Assembly (NCBI RefSeq): GCF_011170065.1
Contig: NZ_BLLH01000001.1
Location: 124,001 to 188,000, forward strand
Source: Pseudolactococcus insecticola
GTDB taxonomy: Bacteria > Bacillota > Bacilli > Lactobacillales > Streptococcaceae
Length of the DNA: 64,000 nucleotides
Direction: 5' to 3'
This document shows positions 9,669-20,146 of this stretch, piece by piece. The stretch's first letter is position 1; every line of letters starts with the position of its first letter. The notes below the pieces were generated by a model that saw only the letters and a list, made by a program, of their open reading frames with translations, was not told the DNA's origin and did not search any database. Made by a program: the position numbers and the translations under genes.

Positions 9669-10886
9669 ATGAAATTCGAAATAGCAGTAGACGCAAAAAA
9701 ACACGATGAATTTGTCAATAAAAGCCCACTAAATCATTTGTTGCAGTCAAGCACATGGGCAAAAGTAAAAGATAACTGGGCTTCTGAAATCGTTGGTGTG
9801 ACTGATGATAGCGGAGAACTTATCGCCTCATCACTTGTGCTAATAAAAAAATTACCACTTGGCTTTACCATGTTTTATACGCCTCGTGGGCCAATCATGG
9901 ACTACAAAAATGCAGCCTTAGTGACATTTTTCTTTGACAATCTAAAGAAATTCGCCAAAAAACAGCATGCGCTTTTTATCAAAATTGATCCAGCTATTTT
10001 GTATCGCACGTCAAAATTTGGCAGTAAAGAAACAGCAGAAATCATTCCAGAATCTCTTGAGATAATCAAAAATATCAAGACTGCAGGTGGAGATCATCTT
10101 GGATTTAACATGGTCATGGGTGAGACAATTCAGCCACGCTTTCAGGCTAATGAACCCTTGCGTACGGCTGATGAAATGGACAAGATTTACCCCAAACATG
10201 CGAAACGCATCATGAAAGATGCCGTTAACCGGGGTGTCGTTGGGCGCCGCGTTGGCATGGAAAAATTACAGAATTTTAGTGATGTCGTTAGTATGACAGA
10301 GAGTAGAAAAGGGGTTGCGCTTAGAAATAGTGAGTACTTTAAGCAGCTCATGACGCTCTATGGTGAGGATGCGTACCTTCACTTGGCTGAGGTTAATCTC
10401 AAAAAAAAATATGCCGAACTCCAAGCGCAGCATGCGCAGATTGAAAAAGATATTGCAGAAACACCTGAAAACCAGAAAAAACGTTTTAATCGTCTCAATG
10501 ATCAAAAAAAATCGACCGAAAAATATCTTAAAGAGTTTGAAAACTATGACACGCAGACAGATGATACTACTGTGATTGCAGGTATTTTGTCAATTAAATT
10601 TGGAGATACTATGGAGATGCTCTATGCCGGGATGAACGATGATTTCAAGAAATTCTATCCGCAATATCTGCTCTATCCTCAAGTTTTTGCTGAATCCTTT
10701 GCAGATGGCGCCAACTGGGCCAATATGGGCGGCGTTGAAGGTGATCTAGAAGATGGTTTGTCTAAATTCAAAAGTAATTTCAACCCCGATATTCAAGAAC
10801 TCATCGGTGAATTTAACATTCCTGTTAATAAAGTTCTGTACAGGCTTAGCAATCTCGCCTACAAACTCCGCAAAAAAATGAGATAA
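9669..10886 (+). CDS. FemAB/MurN-type peptidoglycan branch peptide ligase (2)
   Basis: 405 residues from ATG 9669, which follows an AGAGG ribosome site; an upstream in-frame ATG at 9636 has none. It is a paralog of the preceding gene: FemAB fold with FYTPRGPIMDY, the ARRIMK-like PKHAKRIMKDAVNRGV, and a lysine-rich coiled coil near 255-300. The C-terminal segment YPQYLLYPQVFAESFADGA is family typical. The pair probably adds the first and second bridge residues to lipid II. It is followed by proA after 23 bp, so proA may be cotranscribed with it. Confidence 0.85.
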   Translation: MKFEIAVDAKKHDEFVNKSPLNHLLQSSTWAKVKDNWASEIVGVTDDSGELIASSLVLIKKLPLGFTMFYTPRGPIMDYKNAALVTFFFDNLKKFAKKQHALFIKIDPAILYRTSKFGSKETAEIIPESLEIIKNIKTAGGDHLGFNMVMGETIQPRFQANEPLRTADEMDKIYPKHAKRIMKDAVNRGVVGRRVGMEKLQNFSDVVSMTESRKGVALRNSEYFKQLMTLYGEDAYLHLAEVNLKKKYAELQAQHAQIEKDIAETPENQKKRFNRLNDQKKSTEKYLKEFENYDTQTDDTTVIAGILSIKFGDTMEMLYAGMNDDFKKFYPQYLLYPQVFAESFADGANWANMGGVEGDLEDGLSKFKSNFNPDIQELIGEFNIPVNKVLYRLSNLAYKLRKKMR

Positions 10887-10909
10887 ATAGATAAACAACG
10901 AGGTAGACC

Positions 10910-12163
10910 ATGTCAGAATTGATTGAAACGTTAGGAAAAAATGCCAAGGCAGCAAGTACAGCACTTGCCAAGTTACAAACGTCAGAAAAAAATGATTTTT
11001 TATTGCGATTTGCGACTGACCTAGAAACTGCTACACCACGTATTATCAAGGAAAATGGCAAAGATTTAGCTGCTGCTCGGTCAAATGGCATCAATGACAT
11101 CATGCTAGATCGCTTGAAACTTGATTCAGATCGGATTACAGCCATGGCAGACGGTGTACGGCAGGTTGCAAGTTTGCCAGATCCTGTGGGCGAAATCATG
11201 AGCGGCTATACCAACCTTGATGGCCTACAAATCACGCAAAAACGGGTGCCGTTGGGTGTAGTGGGCATGATTTACGAGAGCCGTCCTAATGTGACGGTTG
11301 ATGCATTTGCCTTATGTTTTAAGACAAATAATGCGGTTATCTTACGTGGCGGGCGTGACGCCATTCATACGAACACAGTTCTTTCGACAGTTATCACAGA
11401 AAGTTTGCGCGAGGCTGGTCTGCCTGAGCATGCCGTTGGGCTTGTGACAGATACCAGCCATGAAGTGGCAGAAAGTCTGATGCAGGCAATACAGTATCTG
11501 GATGTTTTGATTCCGCGCGGTGGTGCTGCTTTGATCCGCACGGTCAAGGAAAAATCTCGTGTGCCGATTATCGAGACGGGCAGTGGCAATGTCAGTATTT
11601 ATGTGGATGAGTTTGCAGATATCGATATGGCTGTGAAGATCGTGATTAACGCAAAAACGCAGCGTCCGAGCGTCTGTAACGCTGCAGAAAGTTTAGTTGT
11701 CCATGAAAAAATTGCCCCTAGCTTTTTGCCAAAACTTGACGCAGCGATTCAAAAAATCCAAGCAGTCGAGTTCAAGGCAGACAAGGGTGCTATCACTTTT
11801 TTGCCCCATGCGACGCCAGCCAGCGACGCCGATTTTGCGACAGAGTATCTGGACTACAAAATGTCAGTTAAGCTGGTTGACTCGGTAGATGCTGCGATTG
11901 CGCATATCAACCGCTACAGCACCAAGCATTCAGAGTCGATTGTGACAGCAAATTATTTTAACGCACAACAATTTCAAGCAGAGATAGATGCAGCGGCGGT
12001 CTATGTCAATGCGTCAACACGTTTTACAGACGGCTTCGTCTTTGGACTCGGTGCTGAAATTGGCATTTCCACCCAAAAACTTCACGCCCGGGGCCCTATG
12101 GGCCTTGAAGCCTTGACAAGCTATAAATACTTAATCAATGGACTGGGACAAGTTCGGGAGTGA
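10910..12163 (+). CDS. proA: gamma-glutamyl phosphate reductase
   Basis: 417 residues. The aldehyde-dehydrogenase-like fold shows [19 protein letters not shown] and the catalytic cysteine C256 in [30 protein letters not shown] near the C terminus is diagnostic. It reduces gamma-glutamyl phosphate to the semialdehyde in proline synthesis. Separated from proB by the two FemAB genes, yet all four genes point the same way with short gaps. Confidence 0.96.
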   Translation: MSELIETLGKNAKAASTALAKLQTSEKNDFLLRFATDLETATPRIIKENGKDLAAARSNGINDIMLDRLKLDSDRITAMADGVRQVASLPDPVGEIMSGYTNLDGLQITQKRVPLGVVGMIYESRPNVTVDAFALCFKTNNAVILRGGRDAIHTNTVLSTVITESLREAGLPEHAVGLVTDTSHEVAESLMQAIQYLDVLIPRGGAALIRTVKEKSRVPIIETGSGNVSIYVDEFADIDMAVKIVINAKTQRPSVCNAAESLVVHEKIAPSFLPKLDAAIQKIQAVEFKADKGAITFLPHATPASDADFATEYLDYKMSVKLVDSVDAAIAHINRYSTKHSESIVTANYFNAQQFQAEIDAAAVYVNASTRFTDGFVFGLGAEIGISTQKLHARGPMGLEALTSYKYLINGLGQVRE

Positions 12164-12219
12164 GAGGTTAAAACTTAGCTTAACTCAGCCTTAAAATTAC
12201 CAAAGTGTTACATTTCCTT

Positions 12220-12255
12220 AAAAATCTAGAAATTGCTAGTTTTTTTTGGTATAAT
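12220..12255 (+). promoter_or_regulatory. terminator overlapping the rsmH promoter
   Basis: An A-rich arm with CTAG pairs with CTAG followed by eight Ts (12220-12247), and an extended -10 TGGTATAAT (12247-12255) starts at the last T. The spacing leaves about 48 nt of leader before rsmH. Confidence 0.6.
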
Positions 12256-12303
12256 GAATGGTGCAATAGAATCCGAGCTTTGACAACATAGAAAGTGGGC
12301 GAC

Positions 12304-13251
12304 ATGGTAGACGTGACAAATTTTAGGCATGACACTGTTTTGCTTCATGAAACCGTTGATATGCTTGAAGTTAAACCTGATGGTATCTATGTTGATGCGA
12401 CGCTTGGTGGTGCAGGGCACAGTGAATATTTACTGAGTAAGCTAACGACAGGGCACCTTTATGCCTTTGATCAAGACGTAACAGCGCATGAAAATGCACA
12501 AAGTCGTCTTGAAAAGCAACTTGCACAAAATCAAGTGACGCTAATCAAAGCAAATTTCAGAGATTTAAAGTCAGCGCTTGCGGCACATGGTGTGACAGCG
12601 TTTGATGGGATTATATATGATTTGGGTGTATCAAGCCCGCAGTTTGACGATAGCAAGCGGGGTTTTTCTTACAAGAAAGATGCGAGGCTTGACATGCGGA
12701 TGGATCAGTCGCAAAGTCTTACGGCGCATGACGTTGTCAATACCTATGCGTTTAATGACCTGATGCGGATTTTTAGTCGCTATGGCGAAGAAAAGTTTGC
12801 CAAGCAAATCGCACGCAAGATTGAAAAAGTCAGATCAGAAAAGCCGATTGATAATACGCTTGAACTGGCAGATATTATCAAGTCTGCACTACCTCAAAAA
12901 GAACTCAAGAAAAAAGGACATCCGGCAAAAAGGATTTTCCAAGCCATTCGTATCGAGGTCAATGATGAACTTGGTGCGGCAGCAGAGTCGATTGAAACGG
13001 CGATTCAGATGCTTAAAAAAGAGGGTAGGATTTCCGTGATTACCTTTCATTCCTTGGAAGATAAGCTCACAAAGTCACTTTTCAAAGAGTATTCTACCAT
13101 TGATATCCCACGTGGTTTACCAATGGTACCTGATGAGATGAAACCGCAGCTAACACTTGTTAATCGTAAGCCGATTCTCGCATCAGAAACCGAACTTGAA
13201 GCTAATAACCGTGCCCATTCAGCAAAATTACGTGTGGCACAAAAAAACTAG
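12304..13251 (+). CDS. rsmH: 16S rRNA (cytosine(1402)-N(4))-methyltransferase
   Basis: 315 residues from ATG 12304. SAM-binding [10 protein letters not shown], the [13 protein letters not shown] motif, [18 protein letters not shown] and [12 protein letters not shown] identify RsmH (MraW). It methylates C1402 in the ribosomal P site. First gene of a dcw-type cluster with ftsL, pbp2x and mraY. A GTG at 12295 is an alternative start, but the ATG gives the usual N terminus. Confidence 0.95.
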   Translation: MVDVTNFRHDTVLLHETVDMLEVKPDGIYVDATLGGAGHSEYLLSKLTTGHLYAFDQDVTAHENAQSRLEKQLAQNQVTLIKANFRDLKSALAAHGVTAFDGIIYDLGVSSPQFDDSKRGFSYKKDARLDMRMDQSQSLTAHDVVNTYAFNDLMRIFSRYGEEKFAKQIARKIEKVRSEKPIDNTLELADIIKSALPQKELKKKGHPAKRIFQAIRIEVNDELGAAAESIETAIQMLKKEGRISVITFHSLEDKLTKSLFKEYSTIDIPRGLPMVPDEMKPQLTLVNRKPILASETELEANNRAHSAKLRVAQKN

Positions 13252-13276
13252 ATAAAAAAGAAAGGAGAAACAACTC

Positions 13277-13657
13277 ATGGCAGCAAAACCAAAAGAGTAT
13301 TTTGACATCAAAACAGCCACGCAAAATGGTAGCTATAACATTTCGGTAGATTCCATTGCGCCTGAACTCATGAAAAGAAAATTCAATCGGCTGTCACGAG
13401 TTGAAAAAGTTTTCTACCTTTCGATTATTGTCACGGCGATCATGCTTGCTATTGGGATGGTTTTCGTCAGAACTAAAATTATTGAAGTAGAGCAAAATAC
13501 ACTTGATATCCAAACAAAAGTGTCAACAAAAGAAGATCAGCTCACGACATATAATCAACAAATTAACGAACTTATGAGTGGTGATCGCGTGATTGACCAA
13601 GCAAATGCAAGCGGACTCAAAGTCAACAATGAAAACGTCATAAAGGCAACGAAATAA
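13277..13657 (+). CDS. ftsL: cell division protein FtsL
   Basis: 126 residues. A cytoplasmic N terminus, one transmembrane helix at about 50-70 (FYLSIIVTAIMLAIGMVFV) and an extracellular heptad segment give the FtsL layout. FtsL forms a complex with FtsB/DivIC and DivIB that activates septal peptidoglycan synthesis. Sequence conservation is low in this family, so the call leans on topology and on position between rsmH and pbp2x. AGGAG precedes the ATG. Confidence 0.9.
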   Translation: MAAKPKEYFDIKTATQNGSYNISVDSIAPELMKRKFNRLSRVEKVFYLSIIVTAIMLAIGMVFVRTKIIEVEQNTLDIQTKVSTKEDQLTTYNQQINELMSGDRVIDQANASGLKVNNENVIKATK

Positions 13658-15961
13658 ATGATAAAATTTTTGAAAAACTTGGTGCTATTTCCTTTTCGGA
13701 AGGTCGCACAAAACGCGGCTAAAACGCATTTAAGCCCACAAGCCAACCGTAAACGGATTGCGCAGGATATTTTGATTCTCGCACTCTTCGTGTTTACGGT
13801 TTTTATCGTTAGATTTTCTTGGATAGTGGTGACTGACAGCAGTAACGGTGTCAAGCTGTCAACGCGTGCAAAGGCAAATTACTCTGAAACAACAACGATT
13901 TATGCCAAACGTGGCACGATTTATGATAGAGATGGTGTGGCAATTGCGACTGACTCCAGTGATTATTCGATTTATGTGATTTTAGATAAGAGTTATGTGT
14001 CAGGAAGTGGCAAAAAACTATATGCTGCAGCTGCTGATTTTTCAAAAATTGCTAAGCTTTTCAAGGAAAAATTAGGGCTTGACGAAAAATATACGATGAC
14101 GCAGCTCAAACGAAAAGGTGCGAGCCAGGTCGAGTTTGGAACAAAAGGCAAGCACATCTCTTATACAGATAAAGAAGCCATTGAAAAAGCAGCAACGGCA
14201 GATGGTCTTGTCGGTATTGGCTTCAGTTCACATTTGGCACGCTCATATCCCAATGGCAACTTTGCGTCCAACTTTATTGGTCTTGCAGGTCTCAAAGATG
14301 GTGACGATGACACTAAAGGTCTAGTTGGTCAGTTTGGTCTGGAAGCCTCATTAAATGGCATCTTATCTGGAAAAAATGGTGTTGAAACACTAGAAAAAGA
14401 TAAAAATGGACAAGCTTTGCAAGGTGTCGCAAAATCTGAGACGCCAGCCAAGGACGGCGAAGATGTCTACACAACAATTTCATCAACATTACAAACTTAT
14501 CTGGAATCGCTAGTTGATACCTCCTTGAAAAACTCGGGTGCCCAAGAAATCGTTGCAACCCTTGTTAAAGCTGATACGGGCGAGATCCTAGCGACTACGC
14601 AACGCCCGACATTTAACGCAGCCACTCAGACCGTCATCGGACCAAAAGATGACAGTAAAACTGATAAGGAAAATCTCTACGGTCAGAATAACCTTCTCTA
14701 TCAGACGGCTTATGAGCCAGGGTCAACCATGAAGGTGTTTACCATTGGTGCTGCTATTCAAAATGGCACTTTTAACCCGAATGAGCGCTATACGTCGGCA
14801 CCACTACAGGTTGCAGATACGGTCGTCAGTGACTGGGATGTATCAACGCGTCCTGATGGTGTCAATATGACCTTTGCCCAAGGATTTTCTCATTCATCAA
14901 ACGTCGGAATGTCAAAACTCGAGATGAGAATGGGTAATACCGTTTGGGATGACTATCTCAAGCGCTTCAAGTTTGGTGTACCAACGCGTATGGGTGTTGG
15001 TGGTGAGAGCTTCGGTAATCTGCCAAGCTCAAACGTCGTATCTCAGGTCAACTCGGCGTTTGGTCAAGGTATTGGTGTGACTGAGGTACAGATGCTACGC
15101 GGCTACACAGCAATTGCTAATGGTGGCGAGATGTTAGAGCCACACTTTATTTTAAAAACTGCCAATATTGACCAAGGGACGCAGCGTGCAGCGAAGCGTG
15201 AAGTTGTCGGGAAACCTGTTTCTGAGACAACTGCAAATTCAGTCCTCAAATACATGGTAAATGTTGGGACAGATGTGGACTACGGGACAGCTTATGACTG
15301 GACAAATAACCAGCCTTTCTTCCGCTCTGGAAATCGGCAAGTCTCTGTTAAAACAGGGACAGCACAGGTCGCAAAACCAACAGGTGGCTACTATGAGGGA
15401 ACGACGTCTTACCTTTATTCTGCCGTTGCCATGGTGCCAGCAGACAAGCCAGACTTTATCTTTTACATGACGGTCAAATTGCCAGAACACTGGACACTTT
15501 CATATATATCTGATGTTGCAAATCCGTTAATTGATCGCGCATATGAGATCAAGTCAACACTCGATGCCACTTCTGAAGCAGCTGAAAATGGTGGCGTAAA
15601 GGAAGCAAAAATCACCTTGAAAGACTACAAAGGTAAAAATCCAGGATCAACACTCGACCAATTGCGTCAGCTGGTGTTACAGCCGGTCGTGATAGGCTCA
15701 GGTGCTACAATTACTAAGCAGTCAGTTGCAGCAGGAACCAAGCTTGGTGCCAATGAACGTGTGCTTTTGTTAACGGGTGGTAAAGTTGACATGCCTGATA
15801 TGTATGATTGGTCTAAGGAAAATGTCGAAACCTTCGCAAAATGGACTGGGGTCGATGTAACCTTTGAAGGCAGTGACACAGGTAAAGTCACCGCGCAAAG
15901 CATCAAAATGAATCAAGTAGTGAAAAAAGGTCAGAAATTGACTATTACTTTAGGAAGTTAA
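13658..15961 (+). CDS. pbpX: penicillin-binding protein 2X, septal transpeptidase
   Basis: 767 residues. An N-terminal transmembrane segment (about 38-58) precedes the dimerisation domain ([12 protein letters not shown] at 82-93), a transpeptidase domain with S356-T-M-K, SSN 413-415 and KTG 565-567, and two PASTA domains from about 645 to the end. It is the class B PBP of the divisome and an important beta-lactam target in streptococci. It starts immediately after the ftsL stop. Confidence 0.95.
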   Translation: MIKFLKNLVLFPFRKVAQNAAKTHLSPQANRKRIAQDILILALFVFTVFIVRFSWIVVTDSSNGVKLSTRAKANYSETTTIYAKRGTIYDRDGVAIATDSSDYSIYVILDKSYVSGSGKKLYAAAADFSKIAKLFKEKLGLDEKYTMTQLKRKGASQVEFGTKGKHISYTDKEAIEKAATADGLVGIGFSSHLARSYPNGNFASNFIGLAGLKDGDDDTKGLVGQFGLEASLNGILSGKNGVETLEKDKNGQALQGVAKSETPAKDGEDVYTTISSTLQTYLESLVDTSLKNSGAQEIVATLVKADTGEILATTQRPTFNAATQTVIGPKDDSKTDKENLYGQNNLLYQTAYEPGSTMKVFTIGAAIQNGTFNPNERYTSAPLQVADTVVSDWDVSTRPDGVNMTFAQGFSHSSNVGMSKLEMRMGNTVWDDYLKRFKFGVPTRMGVGGESFGNLPSSNVVSQVNSAFGQGIGVTEVQMLRGYTAIANGGEMLEPHFILKTANIDQGTQRAAKREVVGKPVSETTANSVLKYMVNVGTDVDYGTAYDWTNNQPFFRSGNRQVSVKTGTAQVAKPTGGYYEGTTSYLYSAVAMVPADKPDFIFYMTVKLPEHWTLSYISDVANPLIDRAYEIKSTLDATSEAAENGGVKEAKITLKDYKGKNPGSTLDQLRQLVLQPVVIGSGATITKQSVAAGTKLGANERVLLLTGGKVDMPDMYDWSKENVETFAKWTGVDVTFEGSDTGKVTAQSIKMNQVVKKGQKLTITLGS

Positions 15962-15962
15962 C

Positions 15963-16955
15963 ATGATATTAAAATCAATTATCGCAGGTTTGGTGGCAGG
16001 CATTGTCACCATTGTCGCTATCCCAGCTTTTATCCGCTTTTTCCATAAGGCAAAAATCGGCGGGCAACAGATGCACGAAGACGTCAAGCAGCATGCCGCA
16101 AAAGCTGGAACACCAACCATGGGAGGATTTGTGTTTGTCGTCGCAAGTCTGATCGTTTCCCTACTTTTTGCAGTGATTTTTGGCAAATTAACAGCGGCTT
16201 TCATCATCATCTGGTTTGTCTTTGCAGTCTACGCCGTTGTTGGCTTTTTAGATGATTTTCTCAAAGTCTTTAGACAAATCAATCAAGGCCTGACGAGCTT
16301 GCAAAAGCTGATTGCACAGGTTGTGACAGGGATTATCGCCTATATAGTCTATTCGCATGAAAGCGGTGCAAATTTTCTCAATGTCTTTGGCTTTCATATC
16401 AATCTAGGCATTTTCTTCATCATCTTTCTTGTTTTCTGGCTGGTTGGCTTTTCAAATGCAGTCAATCTGACGGATGGTATTGATGGATTAGCCTCGATTT
16501 CAGTTGTCATTTCACTTCTAGCCTATGCTGTGATTGCGGTTCATCAGAACAGATTGGATGTTCTGATCATGATTGCGGCAATCATCGGCAGCTTACTAGG
16601 TTTCTTTATCTTCAACCATAAGCCGGCTAAAATCTTCATGGGAGATGTCGGTAGTCTTGCGCTTGGTGGTCTCTTAGGTATCATCTCTATCATGCTCCAC
16701 GTCGAGTGGACGCTCTTATTGATTGGCCTTGTATACGTCTTTGAAACGCTGAGTGTCATGATCCAAGTGACCTATTTCAAACTGACGCACGGCAAGCGGA
16801 TTTTTCGTATGACACCTGTCCATCATCACTTTGAGCTCGGCGGTTTTTCGGGTAATGGTAAACCATGGTCAGAATGGGAAGTGGACTTCTTTTTCTGGGG
16901 GATTACAGCAGCAGGTTCAGTGCTAGCCCTGATTATCTATCTGATTCAAAACTAA
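15963..16955 (+). CDS. mraY: phospho-N-acetylmuramoyl-pentapeptide-transferase
   Basis: 330 residues, about ten transmembrane helices. Signature segments: [38 protein letters not shown] and [12 protein letters not shown]. It transfers phospho-MurNAc-pentapeptide to undecaprenyl phosphate, forming lipid I. Starts 1 bp after pbpX and ends the cluster ahead of a terminator. Confidence 0.97.
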   Translation: MILKSIIAGLVAGIVTIVAIPAFIRFFHKAKIGGQQMHEDVKQHAAKAGTPTMGGFVFVVASLIVSLLFAVIFGKLTAAFIIIWFVFAVYAVVGFLDDFLKVFRQINQGLTSLQKLIAQVVTGIIAYIVYSHESGANFLNVFGFHINLGIFFIIFLVFWLVGFSNAVNLTDGIDGLASISVVISLLAYAVIAVHQNRLDVLIMIAAIIGSLLGFFIFNHKPAKIFMGDVGSLALGGLLGIISIMLHVEWTLLLIGLVYVFETLSVMIQVTYFKLTHGKRIFRMTPVHHHFELGGFSGNGKPWSEWEVDFFFWGITAAGSVLALIIYLIQN

Positions 16956-16963
16956 ATTAGGAC

Positions 16964-16992
16964 AAAAGCCTTTGAAAATATCAAGGCTTTTT
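16964..16992 (+). terminator. terminator after mraY
   Basis: AAAAGCCTTTGA and TCAAGGCTTTTT form a stem with one bulge around a short A-rich loop, followed by Ts. Confidence 0.85.
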
Positions 16993-16994
16993 CT

Positions 16995-17045
16995 TTGCCT
17001 AAACAAAATATAAGCGTATAATTAAAGTATAGTAAAACGTTTTCA
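16995..17045 (+). promoter_or_regulatory. pyruvate oxidase promoter with cre-like site
   Basis: -35 TTGCCT (16995-17000), 16-bp spacer, -10 TATAAT (17017-17022). Just downstream, GTAAAACGTTTTCA (17032-17045) matches the cre consensus at all but the first two positions, so carbon catabolite control by CcpA is plausible. Confidence 0.55.
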
Positions 17046-17093
17046 TATCACTAGAGCAGTCGCTCACTTGTTTATAAAGTAAAGGAGAAATCT

Positions 17094-18887
17094 ATGTCAA
17101 ATACGATTAATGCAGGCGTTGCAGCCGTTAAAGTCCTAGAAGAATGGGGTGTTAAACACATCTATGGGATTCCTGGTGGATCGATCAATTCACTCATGGA
17201 TGCCCTGTTGCATGAGAAAGAGAGCATCGACTACATCCAAGTTCGTCATGAAGAAGTAGGCGCACTTGCAGCAGCCATGCACGCTAAGTTTACAGGTCAT
17301 ATTGGCGTTGCCTTTGGCTCTGCTGGACCTGGAGGTACGCATCTGTTAAATGGCCTTTATGATGCCCGCGAGGACCATGTACCTGTCCTTGCGATTATTG
17401 GTCAATTTGCGACAGCAGGTATGAATATGGATACCTTTCAAGAAATGAATGAAAATCCGATTTATGCTGATGTTGCGATTTACAACAGAACAGTGACAAC
17501 GGCTGAACAACTACCGCATGTCATCGATGAAGCCATTCGTCAGGCCTATGCTAAGAATGGTGTTGCTGTTGTGCAGTTGCCAGTTGACTTGGGCACACAT
17601 GATATTCCTGCTAAAGATTTTTATTCTGCCGCAAATGCGCACAGAACATTTCCAAAGCCAACACTACATTATGCCGACGTAGAAGCGGCCGTTGAGATTC
17701 TTGACAAGTCAGAGAAAACAATCATCTACGCTGGGATTGGGGTGCGCGGCGCAGGTGAAGACGTGGTCGCACTGTCTCGCAAAATCAAAGCGCCAGTTGC
17801 TGTGACGGGGATCAACTTTGATGCTTTTGACGCTGACTTTGAAGCGCTTCTTGGTTCAGCCAACCGTGTTGCCACAAAAGCCGCAAATGAAGCCTTTCCA
17901 AACGCTGATACCGTTGTCTTTGTCGGAAATAACTACCCATTTGCTGAGGTGACGAATCTTTTTGAAAACGTCAAAAACTTCATCCAGATTGATATCAATC
18001 CTGCTAATCTTGGCAAACGTAACCATAACGACGTGACGATTTTGGGAGACGCAGGTGATGCCATTCGTGAAATTACAAGTCTCGTCAAAGAAAAAGATGA
18101 CACACCTTGGTGGCGTGCTAACTTGGCAAATGTCAAGAACTGGAATGAGTATATCCACAAACTTGAAACAAAAACGGAAGGTGACTTGCAACTTTATCAA
18201 GTTTACAATCAAATCAATGCACACGCCGAAGAAAATGCACTTTTTTCTATCGACGTTGGCGATGTAACACAAACATCTATCCGTCATCTTCATTTGAATC
18301 CAAAGCAAATGTGGCGTACGTCAAATCTATTTGCGACGATGGGCATCGGTATTCCTGGTGCTTTGACGGGCAAACTTGATTTCCCAGATCGTCAAGTTTG
18401 GAATCTCGCAGGTGACGGCGGCTTTAACATGGTGCTGCAAGACTTGGCAACGGAAGTTCAGTACAAGCTCCCTATTATTAACGTCGTGTTTAGTAACAAC
18501 CAGTTTGGCTTCATCAAAGATGAACAAGAAGAGACAAACTCTGGCTACATTGGTGTTGAGTTCATGGGTGTTGACTTTGCAAAAATCGCTGAAGGTATGG
18601 GTGCCAAAGGCTATACTTTGACAAAGATTGCTGATGCAAAATCTGTTTTTGATGCGGCGCTTAAAGACATCGCAAACGGTGAAACAGTTGTGATTGATGC
18701 GAAAAACGCGGGCGATCGTCCAATTCCAGTGGAAGCACTTGTCTTAGACGAAAAAATCCACAGTGCGTCTGATATCGCTGTTTTCCGCAAACGTTACGAA
18801 GCAGAAGACTTGGTACCATTTGCAGATTTCCTAAAAGCCGAAGGCATAGAGCCAGAATATAAAGCAACAGACCTAGGTGGGTTCTGA
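17094..18887 (+). CDS. pox: pyruvate oxidase
   Basis: 597 residues. A TPP-dependent flavoenzyme of the acetolactate-synthase superfamily: IYGIPGGSINSLMDAL and the conserved glutamate in VRHEEVGALAAAMHAK at the N terminus, GSAGPGGTHLLNGLYDA, and the TPP/Mg motif in GDGGFNMVLQDLATEV. It resembles SpxB/PoxL over the whole length and would convert pyruvate, phosphate and oxygen to acetyl phosphate, CO2 and hydrogen peroxide. Single gene with its own promoter and terminator. Acetolactate synthase is less likely because of the SpxB-like EMNENPIYADVAIYNR segment. Confidence 0.9.
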   Translation: MSNTINAGVAAVKVLEEWGVKHIYGIPGGSINSLMDALLHEKESIDYIQVRHEEVGALAAAMHAKFTGHIGVAFGSAGPGGTHLLNGLYDAREDHVPVLAIIGQFATAGMNMDTFQEMNENPIYADVAIYNRTVTTAEQLPHVIDEAIRQAYAKNGVAVVQLPVDLGTHDIPAKDFYSAANAHRTFPKPTLHYADVEAAVEILDKSEKTIIYAGIGVRGAGEDVVALSRKIKAPVAVTGINFDAFDADFEALLGSANRVATKAANEAFPNADTVVFVGNNYPFAEVTNLFENVKNFIQIDINPANLGKRNHNDVTILGDAGDAIREITSLVKEKDDTPWWRANLANVKNWNEYIHKLETKTEGDLQLYQVYNQINAHAEENALFSIDVGDVTQTSIRHLHLNPKQMWRTSNLFATMGIGIPGALTGKLDFPDRQVWNLAGDGGFNMVLQDLATEVQYKLPIINVVFSNNQFGFIKDEQEETNSGYIGVEFMGVDFAKIAEGMGAKGYTLTKIADAKSVFDAALKDIANGETVVIDAKNAGDRPIPVEALVLDEKIHSASDIAVFRKRYEAEDLVPFADFLKAEGIEPEYKATDLGGF

Positions 18888-18927
18888 TAGAAAATCCCTG
18901 ATTTAGATGAAATCAGGGATTTTCTAG
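18888..18927 (+). terminator. terminator after pyruvate oxidase
   Basis: A perfect 17-bp stem, TAGAAAATCCCTGATTT against its complement, with a short loop (GATG), immediately after the stop codon. No long T run follows, but the arm ends in TTTTC. Confidence 0.8.
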
Positions 18928-18980
18928 TTACATCATAAAAAAACACGATAAAACAGGTCTTTCAAAGAACATAAATGTTT

Positions 18981-19046
18981 TTTACATTTTATTTACAAAA
19001 CATTGATGAAATTTTTACACGCAATTTTCAAGAAGCGCGGTATAAT
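18981..19046 (+). promoter_or_regulatory. PhoP-like box array and promoter of pstS1
   Basis: Five TTTACA-like hexamers repeat every 11 bp: TTTACA 18981, TTTACA 18992, TTGATG 19003, TTTACA 19014 and TTTTCA 19025. This is the direct-repeat layout of PhoP/PhoB-family boxes. The -10 TATAAT is at 19041-19046, with no proper -35 at normal spacing, as expected of a promoter that needs an activator. Confidence 0.75.
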
Positions 19047-19096
19047 TATTTTGTAAGGTAATCGGGCCTACAAATAAAATTATTTAAGGAAAAATC

Positions 19097-19978
19097 ATGA
19101 AAAAAACAGTTCTTATCGCAGCAGCAGCCTTGTCAATCTTTGCTCTCGCAGCTTGTGGCAAATCAGACTCGACATCTTCATCAACAAAAGATTCGTCTAC
19201 AAAAGCTGTCGCTGAGAAAATAACAGTCGCAGGTTCAACTGCCCTGCAACCATTAGTTGAAGCAAATGTTGAAGGTTTTACATCTGAAAATCCTTCAGCA
19301 CAAATCACAGTTCAAGGTGGCGGTTCAGGCCTTGGTTTGTCACAAGTATCAACAGGCGCTATCCAAATCGGTAACTCAGACCTCTTTGCTGAAGAAAAAG
19401 ACAAAACATTGGCTGAAAAAGTAAAAGATCATAAAGTAGCTGTTGTTGGTTTTGCACCAATCGTGAACAAAGCTATTACCGTTGATGGCTTGACGACAGC
19501 ACAACTCAAAGCCATCTTCACTGGTAAAGTAACAAACTGGAAAGAAGTTGGTGGACAAGATCTTAAAATCACAATCATCAACCGTGCCGAAGGATCAGGA
19601 ACACGTTTCAACTTTGAAAAATACGGTCTTGACAATGCACAAGTTGTTAAAGCAAGTGAACAAGATTCATCTGGTGCAGTTGTTCAAATGGTCGCACAAA
19701 CACCAGGCGCAATCAGCTACGTTGCATTCTCAAATGTCAATGATTCTATCAAAGCACTCAGCCTTGACAACGTTAAACCAACTGAAAAAAATGTAGCAAC
19801 AAACGACTGGAAAATCTGGTCTTACGAACATATGTACACTGAAAAAGGCAATACAACTGACGGACAAGAAAAATTCATCACAGCTGTCAGCAAAAACAAA
19901 ACATTGCTTAAAAAATTGGGATACCTTTCTATCAGCGACATGAAAGTAACGCGTGACGACGAAGGTAACATCAAATAA
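19097..19978 (+). CDS. pstS1: phosphate ABC transporter substrate-binding lipoprotein (1)
   Basis: 293 residues. Lipoprotein signal peptide with lipobox LAAC and lipidated C20, then a Ser/Thr/Lys-rich linker. The PstS fold shows AGSTALQPLVEA, GGGSGLGLSQV and RAEGSGTRFNFE, which form the phosphate-binding loops. It delivers phosphate to PstCA. Separated from pstS2 by a terminator and a second PhoP-type box, so it can be made in excess of the permease. Confidence 0.95.
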   Translation: MKKTVLIAAAALSIFALAACGKSDSTSSSTKDSSTKAVAEKITVAGSTALQPLVEANVEGFTSENPSAQITVQGGGSGLGLSQVSTGAIQIGNSDLFAEEKDKTLAEKVKDHKVAVVGFAPIVNKAITVDGLTTAQLKAIFTGKVTNWKEVGGQDLKITIINRAEGSGTRFNFEKYGLDNAQVVKASEQDSSGAVVQMVAQTPGAISYVAFSNVNDSIKALSLDNVKPTEKNVATNDWKIWSYEHMYTEKGNTTDGQEKFITAVSKNKTLLKKLGYLSISDMKVTRDDEGNIK

Positions 19979-20028
19979 TCACGAACATAGCAAGCTGAGA
20001 GCCTCCACTCTCAGAACTTGAAAAACTA

Positions 20029-20060
20029 GGGTACCACTATCAACTGATAGCGGTGCCTTT
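20029..20060 (+). terminator. attenuating terminator between pstS1 and pstS2
   Basis: GGTACCACTATC pairs with GATAGCGGTGCC (wobbles included) across a short loop and ends in three Ts; a CTGAGAG/CTCTCAG hairpin precedes it at 19995-20014. Weak T tract suggests partial readthrough. Confidence 0.65.
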
Positions 20061-20076
20061 ACATATCCGCCGGATT

Positions 20077-20119
20077 TTTACAGAAATTTTACAAAGCGTA
20101 TGTGCATACATGGTAAAAT
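20077..20119 (+). promoter_or_regulatory. second PhoP-like box and promoter of pstS2
   Basis: Two TTTACA hexamers 11 bp apart (20077-20082, 20088-20093) and an extended -10 TGGTAAAAT (20111-20119). The same periodicity as in front of pstS1 but with fewer repeats. Confidence 0.6.
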
Positions 20120-20146
20120 GGAAGTAACGAATAATTTGGAGGAATT

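Noticed and set aside
17856-18308. 150-codon antisense ORF inside pyruvate oxidase
   Set aside because: Opposite-strand shadow; no recognisable domain or start signal.
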